A stretch of DNA of 6,336 nucleotides from an uncultured Lachnospiraceae bacterium (GCA_910583815.1 CAJTZB010000145.1:1-6336), one strand, 5' to 3'. Counted from the stretch's first letter, positions 1 to 6,262 are shown. Notes: generated by a model from the sequence alone, not told the origin. Program-made: numbers and translations.

Positions 1-613
1 ATATCCAGTTTGCAAGCATGGAACCGTAGAATGTAGTAACAAGCGCTATAGCCATGTTAGGACCTACTTTGGCAATATCCTCTAAGTTACCAAGCATGTT
101 AATCAGACCAATCAGGGTTCCAATCATGCCCCATGCAGGACCCATAGAAGCTAAGTTCTCCCAAAATGATATTGTACCTTTATGTCGATTTTCAATACAG
201 GCAAGCTCTGTTTCAAGGATACTTCTTACAAATTCAGGGTCCGTACCGTCAACAATCAGAAGAATTCCTTTTTTGATAAATTCATCCTCAACAGAACCGT
301 TTGTAGCTTCTTCCAGTGCAAGGAGACCTTCCTTACGCGCTACATTGGACAGATCAATAATCTGTTTAATAACCTCTTCCTCATTTACCTCCACCGGCTT
401 CATAATCAAAGTAAAGGATTTTAATCCTTTTACAAAGCTTCCGATGCTCGAAGAGGACATTAAAATAACCGAAAACGCACCACCGAACGTAATCAGTGCC
501 GAACCTGGGTCAAGAAATGCCGTAATGCCGGCTATGCCTAGATCACCCGAAATGATTGCAATAAATACGAATACAATTGCAAGAATAACACCTATTAAAG
601 ATGCAATATCCAA
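1..613 (-). CDS. motA: Flagellar motor stator protein MotA (partial, C-terminus beyond the left edge)
   Basis: MotA is the inner-membrane stator subunit that, with MotB, conducts ions and drives rotor rotation through FliG. The 204 visible codons start MDIASLIGVILA, the usual Gram-positive MotA N-terminus. Two hydrophobic segments lie near residues 6-22 and 37-52. The cytoplasmic part carries the DPEFVRSILETEL motif at about 125-137. A third membrane segment begins near 150 with the hallmark GPAWGMIGTLIGLINML, whose proline matches the conserved MotA TM3 proline. VGPNMAIALVTTFYG (183-197) then leads toward TM4. MotA proteins are about 250-290 residues, so roughly the last quarter is outside the window. 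I chose the TTG at 613-611 because it gives the family N-terminus and has AGGTGG five bases upstream; an in-frame GTG lies three codons earlier. The gap to flbD is 18 nt, so it is probably co-transcribed, with motB expected next. The frame has no stop before the window edge. Confidence 0.95.
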   Translation of the reverse strand, partial: MDIASLIGVILAIVFVFIAIISGDLGIAGITAFLDPGSALITFGGAFSVILMSSSSIGSFVKGLKSFTLIMKPVEVNEEEVIKQIIDLSNVARKEGLLALEEATNGSVEDEFIKKGILLIVDGTDPEFVRSILETELACIENRHKGTISFWENLASMGPAWGMIGTLIGLINMLGNLEDIAKVGPNMAIALVTTFYGSMLANWI

Positions 614-618
614 AACTC

Positions 619-624
619 CCACCT
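619..624 (-). promoter_or_regulatory. Ribosome binding site supporting the TTG start of motA
   Basis: AGGTGG on the minus strand lies five bases before the TTG at 613-611, inside the 18-nt gap after the flbD stop. It supports the TTG; the alternative in-frame GTG (622-620) lies within this site. Confidence 0.6.
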
Positions 625-631
625 GCCAATC

Positions 632-823
632 CTACAATATCTTGCGAAAAACATCCTGCTTATACAATAGTACTAGATTTTTCACCGTTTGTCTACTTTC
701 TTTTACGAATATTTTTTTTCCAGTCGTCAAAGTGATTACCGTATCGGGTACCTCTTCTACGGTTTCAATCAGCTCTGCATTCAGCAGAAACGAACTATCA
801 TTCAGCCTTGTCAGCTCAATCAT
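632..823 (-). CDS. flbD: FlbD/SwrD family flagellar protein
   Basis: This small 63-residue protein belongs to the FlbD (SwrD, formerly YlzI) family. The family is recognised by the N-terminal MIELTRLN, the LNAELIETVEE stretch (14-24) and the central PDTVITLTTGKK (26-37). In Bacillus subtilis the homologue supports swarming by raising motor torque; the exact mechanism is not settled. The protein looks cytosolic, with no signal or membrane segment, and the length is typical. It sits between flgE and motA, as expected for a protein linked to stator function. The ATG at 823-821 follows a purine-rich but weak Shine-Dalgarno region (GGAAAGAGAG). The 77-nt gap upstream, after flgE, holds a strong nested hairpin. 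Identity is clear from the motif; the torque role is known for Bacillus and inferred here. Confidence 0.93.
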   Translation of the reverse strand: MIELTRLNDSSFLLNAELIETVEEVPDTVITLTTGKKIFVKESRQTVKNLVLLYKQDVFRKIL

Positions 824-844
824 TACAGCTCTCTCTTTCCTTTT

Positions 845-901
845 ACAGCATTTTCACTTGATAAGGGTGGCAGAAGGCTCTACCACCCTATGTTATGCTG
901 T
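845..901 (-). repeat. Nested inverted repeat filling the flgE-flbD gap
   Basis: In the minus-strand transcript an 11-bp stem (864-874 with 879-889, one G-U pair, four-base loop) has AGGGTGG and CCACCCT as its core. It is enclosed by a second perfect 7-bp pair, ACAGCAT with ATGCTGT (845-851 and 895-901), whose upstream arm touches the last base of the flgE stop codon. The inner stem is not followed by a run of T, so it is not a standard intrinsic terminator. It may protect the 3' end of the upstream flgE message or reduce read-through into flbD-motA; both are inference. Confidence 0.6.
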
Positions 902-2397
902 TACCTCTTTAAGTTGATGAGTTCCTCCAACAATGTATCAGAGGTTGTAATAATTCTTGAGTTTGCCTGGAATCCTCTCTGGGTCGTAATCATATTTGTG
1001 AACTCTGTCGAGAGATCAACATTAGACATTTCCAGAACGCCCGGATTAAACTGTCCGCCGGACGCGGAGACATCTTCTCCAATTCCGTCAAATTCACCTG
1101 AGTTCTGTGTTGTAGCAAACAGATTTCCTCCGACTGCCTCAAGTCCTGCCGGGTTCGCAAAGGTTGCAACGACAACCTGACCAAGCAGTTTGCTTACGCC
1201 GTTGTCATAAACACCATAAATCATACCAACGCTGTCCACGGTAAGCTTCTTTAAGTTACCTGCAGCACGGCCTGCGTTATTGCCCTTTAAATCTCCCTTT
1301 GTAGGTTCAATCTTAGTAGAACCGCTCTTTTTGTACATGGTCATTTTGGAGAAGTCTACATCAACAGCCTCCGGAAAAGGATTTTTATCTTCGCCGCCAA
1401 CGCTCAGGACAAAATCTACGGAGCTGTAATCTTCTTCGGAGTCCTCATCATAGACATCATCTACATCATCACCATTTACAATGCCTGCGAATTTACCATT
1501 CTTTGGGTTGAATGCAAGAACAAGCTCATCATCGGATGTAACTGTATACTCTTCACTGTCTCCATCAGCATTTACTTCAAATTCTACGCCGCCAAATGTA
1601 AATGTAACGTCTTCTCTTGCCGTTGCTTTTCCGTCCGCATCAAACGTAACAAGAATGGAGTCTCCATTAGAATCCAGAATGTCAACGATGCTAACTACAT
1701 ATTCATTTTCAATTTTTTGTGCATCAGCACCTGCTCCTGATTCTCTCTGGTTCAGCCTTAAATTGACCGTATAGCTTCTTCCAAGATTGTCGTAAATCGA
1801 AAATGCAGTCAGTTTGCCGGTTTCTGAATCAAAGGAGCTGTCCTTGCTGTCAATATTTCCTGCAAAGTAAACTGCTTTGGTTGCTTCCGGCTCAGAAAAC
1901 ATATTTTCCGGTGCCATTACTTTCAGCGGAGAAACCGCATCAGCTACTGTCTTAGTTGGATCCTTTGGATCTACCTGCCATCCCATTACTGCATAACCGG
2001 ATGCATTGCAGAGCGTACCGCTTGCATCGATTTTAAAGGAACCTGCTTTTGTAAAGTAGTTGCCGCTTCCGTTGTTTACAACAAAGAAGCCGTCTCCTTC
2101 AATCATAAGGTCAAACGGATTGTCGGTTCTTTGTGAACCACCCGAAGTCTCAATGGTCGTAGAAATAGCCGATACGCTTGCACCAAGACCGATCTGCATC
2201 GGGTTCTGTCCTGCTCTTCCCGTCTCTGCATTTGGCCCTGTTGCATTGGATGATGTCTGATACAGGACATCCGCAAAGGTAACATTGCTTGCCTTAAATC
2301 CAACCGTATTTACATTGGAAATATTATTACCTATAACGTCCATTTTTGTCTGATGGACTTTTAATCCGGATACGCCGGAATACAACGCTCTCATCAT
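901..2397 (-). CDS. flgE: Flagellar hook protein FlgE
   Basis: FlgE polymerises into the flexible hook joining rod and filament; it is exported by the flagellar type III system and assembled under the FlgD cap. The N-terminus has the rod/hook signature MMRALYSGVSGL (1-12) followed by MDVIGNNISNVNTVGFK (19-35). The C-terminus has MSNVDLSTEFTNMI (457-470) and TTQRGFQANSRIITT (471-485), the heptad-rich helix of the axial-protein D0 domain. The conserved hook core NPAGLEAVGGNLF is at 415-427. At 498 residues it is much longer than the Bacillus hook protein (about 264) and longer than the Salmonella one (about 400). The extra length is in the middle, surface-exposed domain, which includes an acidic run near 309-323. 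There is a single cysteine (130). The start is the first of two adjacent ATGs, nine bases after AGGAGG. Downstream come the hairpin gap and flbD. Confidence 0.97.
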   Translation of the reverse strand: MMRALYSGVSGLKVHQTKMDVIGNNISNVNTVGFKASNVTFADVLYQTSSNATGPNAETGRAGQNPMQIGLGASVSAISTTIETSGGSQRTDNPFDLMIEGDGFFVVNNGSGNYFTKAGSFKIDASGTLCNASGYAVMGWQVDPKDPTKTVADAVSPLKVMAPENMFSEPEATKAVYFAGNIDSKDSSFDSETGKLTAFSIYDNLGRSYTVNLRLNQRESGAGADAQKIENEYVVSIVDILDSNGDSILVTFDADGKATAREDVTFTFGGVEFEVNADGDSEEYTVTSDDELVLAFNPKNGKFAGIVNGDDVDDVYDEDSEEDYSSVDFVLSVGGEDKNPFPEAVDVDFSKMTMYKKSGSTKIEPTKGDLKGNNAGRAAGNLKKLTVDSVGMIYGVYDNGVSKLLGQVVVATFANPAGLEAVGGNLFATTQNSGEFDGIGEDVSASGGQFNPGVLEMSNVDLSTEFTNMITTQRGFQANSRIITTSDTLLEELINLKR

Positions 2398-2474
2398 AAA
2401 AAATCAACCTCCTAATCTTATCTTCCCATCTGTCATTCAGGGAAGCCCCGTTTCCTTTAAAAGGTCCAACGGTA
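2398..2474 (-). other. Gap between the TIGR02530 gene and flgE with strong flgE ribosome binding site and weak inverted repeat
   Basis: This 77-nt gap carries a near-consensus Shine-Dalgarno AGGAGG nine bases before the flgE ATG. It fits the very high hook-protein output needed. A 6-bp inverted repeat, CTTCCC with GGGAAG (2422-2427 and 2440-2445, 12-base loop), lies just upstream. The repeat is short and could be chance. No promoter is evident. Confidence 0.4.
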
Positions 2475-2885
2475 TCATACGATAACTGCGCCGTCGATAT
2501 TGGAGAAAATACGTTCCTCTTCACCGGTGACTGCCGTTACAACCGTATTGTTTTTCACGTTCACAATAAATGCCAAATTATCAAGCATGACCAAAGATTC
2601 TTTGATTCCTTTCGCTTCTGCCCTTTTTACGGCACCATTCAAACGTTCCCTTTGTGCGCTTGTCAAATCAATATTACGGCTGACAAGACGCTCATTTGCA
2701 TGTTTGGAAAACTTCAGCTCCTCTGCCCCTTGAACATTCTGCTTAAATTCCTGCTTCTGTTTGAGGATTGCTGCAAAGGACTGCTCCGAAGAAAGCGGCG
2801 CCTGTGTATTTGCCCTGCCCTGCTCCTTTAAGCGGCTGCTCATTTCTTCTATAGAATAAGCCCGCGCCATTTCCATCTGTACCAT
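2475..2885 (-). CDS. Flagellar operon protein of the TIGR02530 family
   Basis: This 136-residue protein belongs to the conserved 'putative flagellar operon protein' family found between flgD and flgE in many Firmicutes. Diagnostic pieces are LKFSKHANERLVSRNI (57-72), AEAKGIKESLVMLDN (89-103), AFIVNVKNNTVVTAVT (105-120) and the ending FSNIDGAVIV (127-136). No signal peptide or membrane segment is seen; the N-terminal 55 residues are Gln/Lys-rich and probably flexible. The biochemical role is unknown; its fixed position suggests a task in hook assembly or export. A longer reading begins at the GTG at 2894, but that GTG lies inside the AAGGGGTGA Shine-Dalgarno, so I prefer the ATG at 2885-2883, eight bases after GGGG. 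The gap from flgD is 33 nt. Confidence 0.88.
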   Translation of the reverse strand: MVQMEMARAYSIEEMSSRLKEQGRANTQAPLSSEQSFAAILKQKQEFKQNVQGAEELKFSKHANERLVSRNIDLTSAQRERLNGAVKRAEAKGIKESLVMLDNLAFIVNVKNNTVVTAVTGEEERIFSNIDGAVIV

Positions 2886-2890
2886 TCCTG

Positions 2891-2899
2891 TCACCCCTT
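2891..2899 (-). promoter_or_regulatory. Ribosome binding site deciding the TIGR02530 gene start
   Basis: AAGGGGTGA differs by one base from the ideal anti-SD complement AGGAGGTGA (scored over the nine bases as AAGGGGTGA versus its shifted form). It contains the GTG (2894-2892) that would otherwise be taken as the start. The ATG eight bases after its GGGG (2885-2883) has normal spacing. Confidence 0.65.
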
Positions 2900-2918
2900 T
2901 ATCAAAACATCCTTGTTT

Positions 2919-3746
2919 TTAGGCCCCTTCTGTTGTTTCGCCGTCACCCTCGCTTCCTGTACCCTCTGATCCCTCGCCTTCACCTTCTTCCGGCTTTTGG
3001 GTCGGATGGGAATTGTAGATTTCTACTTTCAGCATATCATCCACTGTTGTCAGTCTGTCATCATTAAAGACTACAGAGAACTGATAGGTTCCCGCTTCCA
3101 GCTCCTGAAGGATTTCCTGCTTTATAGTCACAGTGTCGCCGTCCAAAATAACATAATCGGAAGAAAGGATTGCTTTTCCGACTAAAATAGCTACTTCGGT
3201 TGCTTTTGCAGGTTCTTCTCCTAAGTTTACCTTAAAGACAAGATCCTCCGGCTCATCTCCGTTGAACTTGAACTCTACTTTTTCTGTTACTGTAGGCTTG
3301 CTCTTTTCATAGAGATAATCCGTATCCACAACGGAATATAACTGATCCATAGAATAAAGAGAACCATCTACGCTGAACTTTGCCACGCCTCCTGACATGC
3401 TGATAAAATCCACCACGCCTGTCTTTAACGTTTCCTTGCCGCCTGCACCTTCTGTCTTTACAATAACATTTTTTCCAATCAAGGAAAACATCTGAGAATT
3501 CTCGGTCGCTTTAGACAAAGCCTGCAGCTCTTCTAACTGGCTGAACGTTGCCAACTGAGTAATCCATTCTGTATTTGTGGTTGGTTCCAATGGGTCCTGA
3601 TGCTGCATTTCGCAGACCAAAAGCTGTAAAAAAGCATCATGTCCAAGGTTTGTTGTTCCTCTGGTTTCTTCCTTTTTTTTCGTTGTATCTGTTGCAGTAC
3701 TGTCCGGAATCTTGCCATCAACAACCGGTAAATATAAATCGGACAT
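2919..3746 (-). CDS. flgD: Hook capping/scaffold protein FlgD with extra X2-like C-terminal domain
   Basis: FlgD caps the growing hook, guides FlgE assembly and leaves when the hook is finished. The core is clear: LGHDAFLQLLVCEMQHQDPL (34-53), NTEWITQLATFSQLEEL (58-74), then a small beta-rich segment SLIGKNVIV...GVVDF...VDGSLYSMDQLYSVV (88-140). Together these match the compact Bacillus-type FlgD of about 140 residues. This protein has 275 residues. The extra part, about 151-245, reads like an X2-type immunoglobulin-fold module (FKFNGDEPEDLVFKV, SSDYVILDGDTVTIKQEIL, LEAGTYQFSVVFND). After it comes a Gly/Glu/Ser tail (251-275). It does not look like the usual FlgD FLN-like insert. The ATG at 3746-3744 is chosen because the upstream GTG (3755-3753) lies inside the AGAGGTGA Shine-Dalgarno. 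It follows fliK by 30 nt and precedes the TIGR02530 gene, as in related operons. Confidence 0.94.
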   Translation of the reverse strand: MSDLYLPVVDGKIPDSTATDTTKKKEETRGTTNLGHDAFLQLLVCEMQHQDPLEPTTNTEWITQLATFSQLEELQALSKATENSQMFSLIGKNVIVKTEGAGGKETLKTGVVDFISMSGGVAKFSVDGSLYSMDQLYSVVDTDYLYEKSKPTVTEKVEFKFNGDEPEDLVFKVNLGEEPAKATEVAILVGKAILSSDYVILDGDTVTIKQEILQELEAGTYQFSVVFNDDRLTTVDDMLKVEIYNSHPTQKPEEGEGEGSEGTGSEGDGETTEGA

Positions 3747-3751
3747 CGTAT

Positions 3752-3759
3752 TCACCTCT
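3752..3759 (-). promoter_or_regulatory. Ribosome binding site deciding the flgD start
   Basis: AGAGGTGA ends five bases before the ATG at 3746-3744, and its GAGAGG core is eight bases from it. The in-frame GTG three codons upstream is part of this site, so the 278-codon reading is less likely than the 275-codon one. Confidence 0.65.
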
Positions 3760-3776
3760 CTTTTTTATAAACTGTA

Positions 3777-5168
3777 CTATGCCATATAGTTGACCGTACT
3801 CTCGCCTTCGGACAAAAAGTGCTCTGCGATCCGGTCCGGTTTTGCAATGCCTTCTTCCGTTTCCTCTGCCGCAAAATGATGTCTGCCTTTTTGTTCTCCG
3901 CCCTGTCCGCTCTGCTCTGCCTGACCGTTTTTGTCAAATGAAAACTCTGAGACCATAACTTCGATAGATTCTACCCTTAATCCCTGTTCGCTCAGCGTTT
4001 CCTTAAACTGTACCAGATTGCTTTCGATTGCCTGCTTTGCCAGCTCATTTTCCGTAAAAAACCTTGCTTTTAATACGCCATCCTGTTCGGAAATTGTCAA
4101 TCCTACTTTTCCAAGATGCTCCGGCGTGAGCTGGATTTCCAAGCTTGTTGTTTCCGGTGATACAACTACACGGACACGCTCTAGCAACTGGTCTGCAATC
4201 TCACGGACCAAAGCTACGATGTCTGTCTGTCCGGAAACCGTTTCTGCCTTTTGCGCTACGGCTTCCTGAAGATTCTGCACAAACTGCTCACCTTGCATTG
4301 CTGTCTCTGGCAATTTAGGTTCCGTTGTTTCAGAAGTCTTAGCAGAAGCTTTCTCCATGCCGCTCTCTTCTTTAAACTCAAGCGTCACTTCTTTTGGCTT
4401 GCCGGACTGTTTTGTTCCTTCCACATCCGTTACGTCAATTTCTGTCTCAGGCAGTTCTGCATCTTCTGGATTCTTTGCCTCGTAGCTTCCTTCCTTCAGG
4501 TTTTTGATTGCCTCTGCAAATTCCGGTGTTTCTATCTGCTGCATCAGCAATTCCTTTGGAAATCCGGACTGCTCTGCCATCTCTTCGATTGCTGCACCAA
4601 GCTCTTTTAATCCCTGCAGCAAAGAATCGTCGGTCAGCAACTCGGATGCATCCGGCGCCTGCTTTACATTCAGATAAAAATTTGTCAGCATATCCGGATT
4701 GAGCAGGTCTGCTTCTGTCATTCCAAGCTGCTCTAACATAGAGTCAAACTGCTCTTTTGTAAGGCCAAGCAGCTCCTGAACCAGTTCTGCCACCTGAAGC
4801 ACGAAAGCAGCGGTTCTCTCCAAAAGCTCAGTATCAGAAACTTCTGTTACTGTCTCTGTTTTCTCTGCTTCCGCCTGAAACTCATCTGGCTTTTTTACAG
4901 TTTCTGTCTGGTTTTCTTTCTTTTCTGTTTTTGTTTCTGCCTTATTTCCCAGCGCCTCATTCTTTGGCTCCGACTCTGTCTTTGCTTCAGAGGTTGCAGG
5001 TTTTTTTGTATCCCCTGTTGTTTCTTCCGGCTTTCCGACTGTGACTGATTTTGTGTTTTTTAGAAGGTCTTCAAAATTTGCGCCTTCCGTCACCTGTTTT
5101 TTTGCCCTTTCAGAGTATACGGCAGACATTGCAGAAATTCCACCTGTCTGTACGTTTTGTGCTACCAT
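3777..5168 (-). CDS. fliK: Flagellar hook-length control protein FliK
   Basis: FliK is a secreted molecular ruler: it measures the hook and switches FlhB from rod/hook to filament export. The C-terminal Flg_hook domain spans about 320-410 and is well conserved. It contains SLEIQLTPEHLGKVGLTI (342-359), GVLKARFFTENELAKQAI (364-381) and ETLSEQGLRVESIEVMVSE (390-408). The N-terminal 300 residues are low in complexity, with a Glu/Lys/Thr-rich stretch (about 41-110) followed by predicted helices, including LLERTAAFVLQVAELVQELL (115-134). This is usual for FliK rulers, whose N-terminus diverges fast. The length, 463 residues, is within the family range. The ATG at 5168-5166 has AGGAG seven bases upstream, just after an inverted repeat in the ylxF-fliK gap. 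It lies between ylxF and flgD, matching Bacillus gene order. Confidence 0.95.
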   Translation of the reverse strand: MVAQNVQTGGISAMSAVYSERAKKQVTEGANFEDLLKNTKSVTVGKPEETTGDTKKPATSEAKTESEPKNEALGNKAETKTEKKENQTETVKKPDEFQAEAEKTETVTEVSDTELLERTAAFVLQVAELVQELLGLTKEQFDSMLEQLGMTEADLLNPDMLTNFYLNVKQAPDASELLTDDSLLQGLKELGAAIEEMAEQSGFPKELLMQQIETPEFAEAIKNLKEGSYEAKNPEDAELPETEIDVTDVEGTKQSGKPKEVTLEFKEESGMEKASAKTSETTEPKLPETAMQGEQFVQNLQEAVAQKAETVSGQTDIVALVREIADQLLERVRVVVSPETTSLEIQLTPEHLGKVGLTISEQDGVLKARFFTENELAKQAIESNLVQFKETLSEQGLRVESIEVMVSEFSFDKNGQAEQSGQGGEQKGRHHFAAEETEEGIAKPDRIAEHFLSEGESTVNYMA

Positions 5169-5184
5169 TTCTTTTCTCCTTTCC

Positions 5185-5217
5185 TATATCAAAAGGAGTC
5201 CGTTCCACTTTGATATA
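5185..5217 (-). repeat. Inverted repeat between ylxF and fliK, next to the fliK ribosome binding site
   Basis: Perfect 9-bp arms, TATATCAAA (5185-5193) and TTTGATATA (5209-5217), flank a 15-base loop; a G-U pair and an inner GGA/TCC pair could extend the stem. In the transcript the downstream arm ends one base before the purine-rich GGAAAGGAG that precedes the fliK start. The stem is AT-rich and has no T-run behind it, so it is unlikely to be a terminator. It could influence fliK translation or mark RNA processing; this is inference. Confidence 0.6.
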
Positions 5218-5220
5218 ATA

Positions 5221-5991
5221 TTATTCGAGGAGTTCCCTGTCCTGCGCCGCCATATGGTTGAGGATTCTCGCAGAATAGAGCGGGTCCATCGCGGCAAGAA
5301 TATTCGTTACCTGCGACTGTTTCAAGCAATAAAGCAAGTCACAGACCAGATCAAGGTCACTGGTCATTTCCTGCAGAATCGCTGCCGCTTCATCCGGTTT
5401 CATCTTACTTAGGTAATTCGCCTTGTCCTGAATCGCTACGTCATACTTTTTCTTTGACATCAGTTGTTCATAGATTGCCGCCGCAGTTTCTGGATAAATT
5501 GCTTCATACCATTTGATATATTCCTCCGTTGATGGAGCCTTTTCATTAAAGACGATTTCACGGTCAAACTGCTCTTTCAGCTTTCGGAAGTTTTCCCACT
5601 CCTCTTCATAGTGCCGCAGGTTGTCATTTTCCCGCTGCAGCTCAAGCTGTCTTGCCGCGTAATCGTCATTCTCCTCCCTAAGTTTATCGGCTTTTTCTTC
5701 AAGTTCCTTAATATGCGCTATTGCCTCCTCCAAAGTTTTGTATGGGTAGGCATTCTCATAGGCTTCCTGTTCATCTGAGACATCCGGCAGTATCCGGTTG
5801 ATAACCGGAATGTCTTTTAACAACGGACGGAGCGTCCTGCTTCCAAGTCCGCCGACATCAAACTTAATCAGCAGGGCAAGGATAGCAAGCCAGATAAAAA
5901 GAATTAAGATAATAATCAGCACCGTTAAAAGCTTACTTCCAATGCCGTTCTTTTCCGGGCTTTCTGTTTTGTTCCTTTCTTTTTTTGCCAT
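5221..5991 (-). CDS. ylxF: YlxF/MotE-like flagellar protein (membrane anchor, coiled coil, MgtE_N-like domain)
   Basis: This 256-residue protein starts with a basic cytosolic stretch (1-19). A single strong membrane helix follows (20-43, LLTVLIIILILFIWLAI...). Residues about 84-145 form a charged coiled coil (EELEEKADKLREENDD-like heptads). The C-terminus (about 155-251) resembles the MgtE_N/FliG-like helical domain, with YLSKMKPDEAAAILQEMTSD (193-212) and VTNILAAMDPLYSARIL (228-244). This architecture and the place between fliJ and fliK match Bacillus YlxF and the MotE family; MotE in rhizobia acts as a chaperone for periplasmic MotC and is needed for motility. The role in Firmicutes is not established. 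The ATG at 5991-5989 lies only two bases after the stop of the short fliJ-like gene, so translation is probably coupled; CAGGA is the ribosome binding site. Stop at 5223-5221. Confidence 0.85.
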   Translation of the reverse strand: MAKKERNKTESPEKNGIGSKLLTVLIIILILFIWLAILALLIKFDVGGLGSRTLRPLLKDIPVINRILPDVSDEQEAYENAYPYKTLEEAIAHIKELEEKADKLREENDDYAARQLELQRENDNLRHYEEEWENFRKLKEQFDREIVFNEKAPSTEEYIKWYEAIYPETAAAIYEQLMSKKKYDVAIQDKANYLSKMKPDEAAAILQEMTSDLDLVCDLLYCLKQSQVTNILAAMDPLYSARILNHMAAQDRELLE

Positions 5992-5993
5992 AT

Positions 5994-6134
5994 CTATTCC
6001 TGCCTTTCCTGTTTGCTTCCGTGACGGAATGTGACAAGCTCATTGATTTCCTTCTGCTCTTCCGCCTCTACTTCCAATTTGAATTCTTCTAATGCATGTT
6101 CTCTTAATTTTTCTACCTTTTCAAAATTATCCAT
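5994..6134 (-). CDS. fliJ: Short FliJ C-terminal-like protein, probable truncated fliJ
   Basis: This 46-residue reading frame begins MDNFEKVEKLREHALEEFKL and ends with EEQKEINELVTFRH (25-38) and a short polar tail. FliJ is the export-chaperone escort and coiled-coil stalk of the flagellar ATPase, usually about 145-150 residues. This product resembles only its last third: Lys/Glu helix, EEF, then the E.KEI.ELVTFR ending. It occupies the fliJ slot directly upstream of ylxF, two bases from its ATG. AAGGAG with an eight-base spacer precedes the ATG at 6134-6132, so it is probably translated. Upstream, the same frame runs open only to a TGA at 6194-6192, without FliJ-like sequence and without a better start. 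It may be a decayed remnant, a re-started short FliJ, or a leader that keeps ylxF translation coupled. The homology assignment comes from motif recall and was not confirmed by search. Confidence 0.6.
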   Translation of the reverse strand: MDNFEKVEKLREHALEEFKLEVEAEEQKEINELVTFRHGSKQERQE

Positions 6135-6203
6135 TTTTTTCTCTCCTTTTTGAATGTTTATGTTCTTTAACCAGTGTCTTTGTGTTGCTGCTCACTGTTG
6201 ATG

Positions 6204-6233
6204 ATATTACTATAAACAATCAAAATTAATCAA
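6204..6233 (-). promoter_or_regulatory. Weak candidate leftward promoter for the flagellar genes
   Basis: TTGATT (6233-6228) and TAATAT (6209-6204) with an 18-base spacer match sigma-A consensus 4 of 6 each. The position, about 70 nt before the first gene, is reasonable. In AT-rich DNA such matches arise by chance, so this is tentative. No convincing sigma-D flagellar promoter is seen. Confidence 0.3.
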
Positions 6234-6262
6234 AAATGCGGTTTAGATTAAAAACAGATTAA
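6218..6262. repeat. Two short direct repeats upstream of the rightward promoter
   Basis: AATCAAAA occurs at 6218-6225 and 6228-6235 (10-bp period). AGATTAA occurs at 6245-6251 and 6256-6262 (11-bp period). Repeats spaced by one helical turn just upstream of a -35 element can be regulator binding sites. The DNA is AT-rich, so chance is also possible. Confidence 0.35.

Noticed and set aside
864..889. Intrinsic terminator after flgE
   Set aside because: The stem is strong, but in the transcript it is followed by ATCAAGTGAAAATG rather than a T-run. flbD and motA follow without a visible promoter, so I treat it as a hairpin only.
54..917. 287-codon open frame on the plus strand
   Set aside because: It lies antisense to motA, flbD and the end of flgE, which have unmistakable family motifs. 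Its translation has no recognisable domain, and its length reflects the composition of the opposite strand.
689..1180. 163-codon plus-strand frame
   Set aside because: It is antisense to flbD and the conserved FlgE C-terminus and resembles no known protein. It is a shadow frame.
2427..2474. CCTTTTAAAGG palindrome as an operator
   Set aside because: It is short, has a one-base centre, and no promoter lies near it. It is probably chance.
4251..4610. 119-codon cysteine/phenylalanine-rich plus-strand frame
   Set aside because: It is the complement of the low-complexity Glu/Lys part of fliK; the odd composition is a by-product of that repeat-like coding.
6127..6195. 22-codon GTG-started frame overlapping the start of the short fliJ-like gene
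   Set aside because: It has no clear ribosome binding site and no similarity to FliJ. It does not supply the missing N-terminal part by a simple frameshift.
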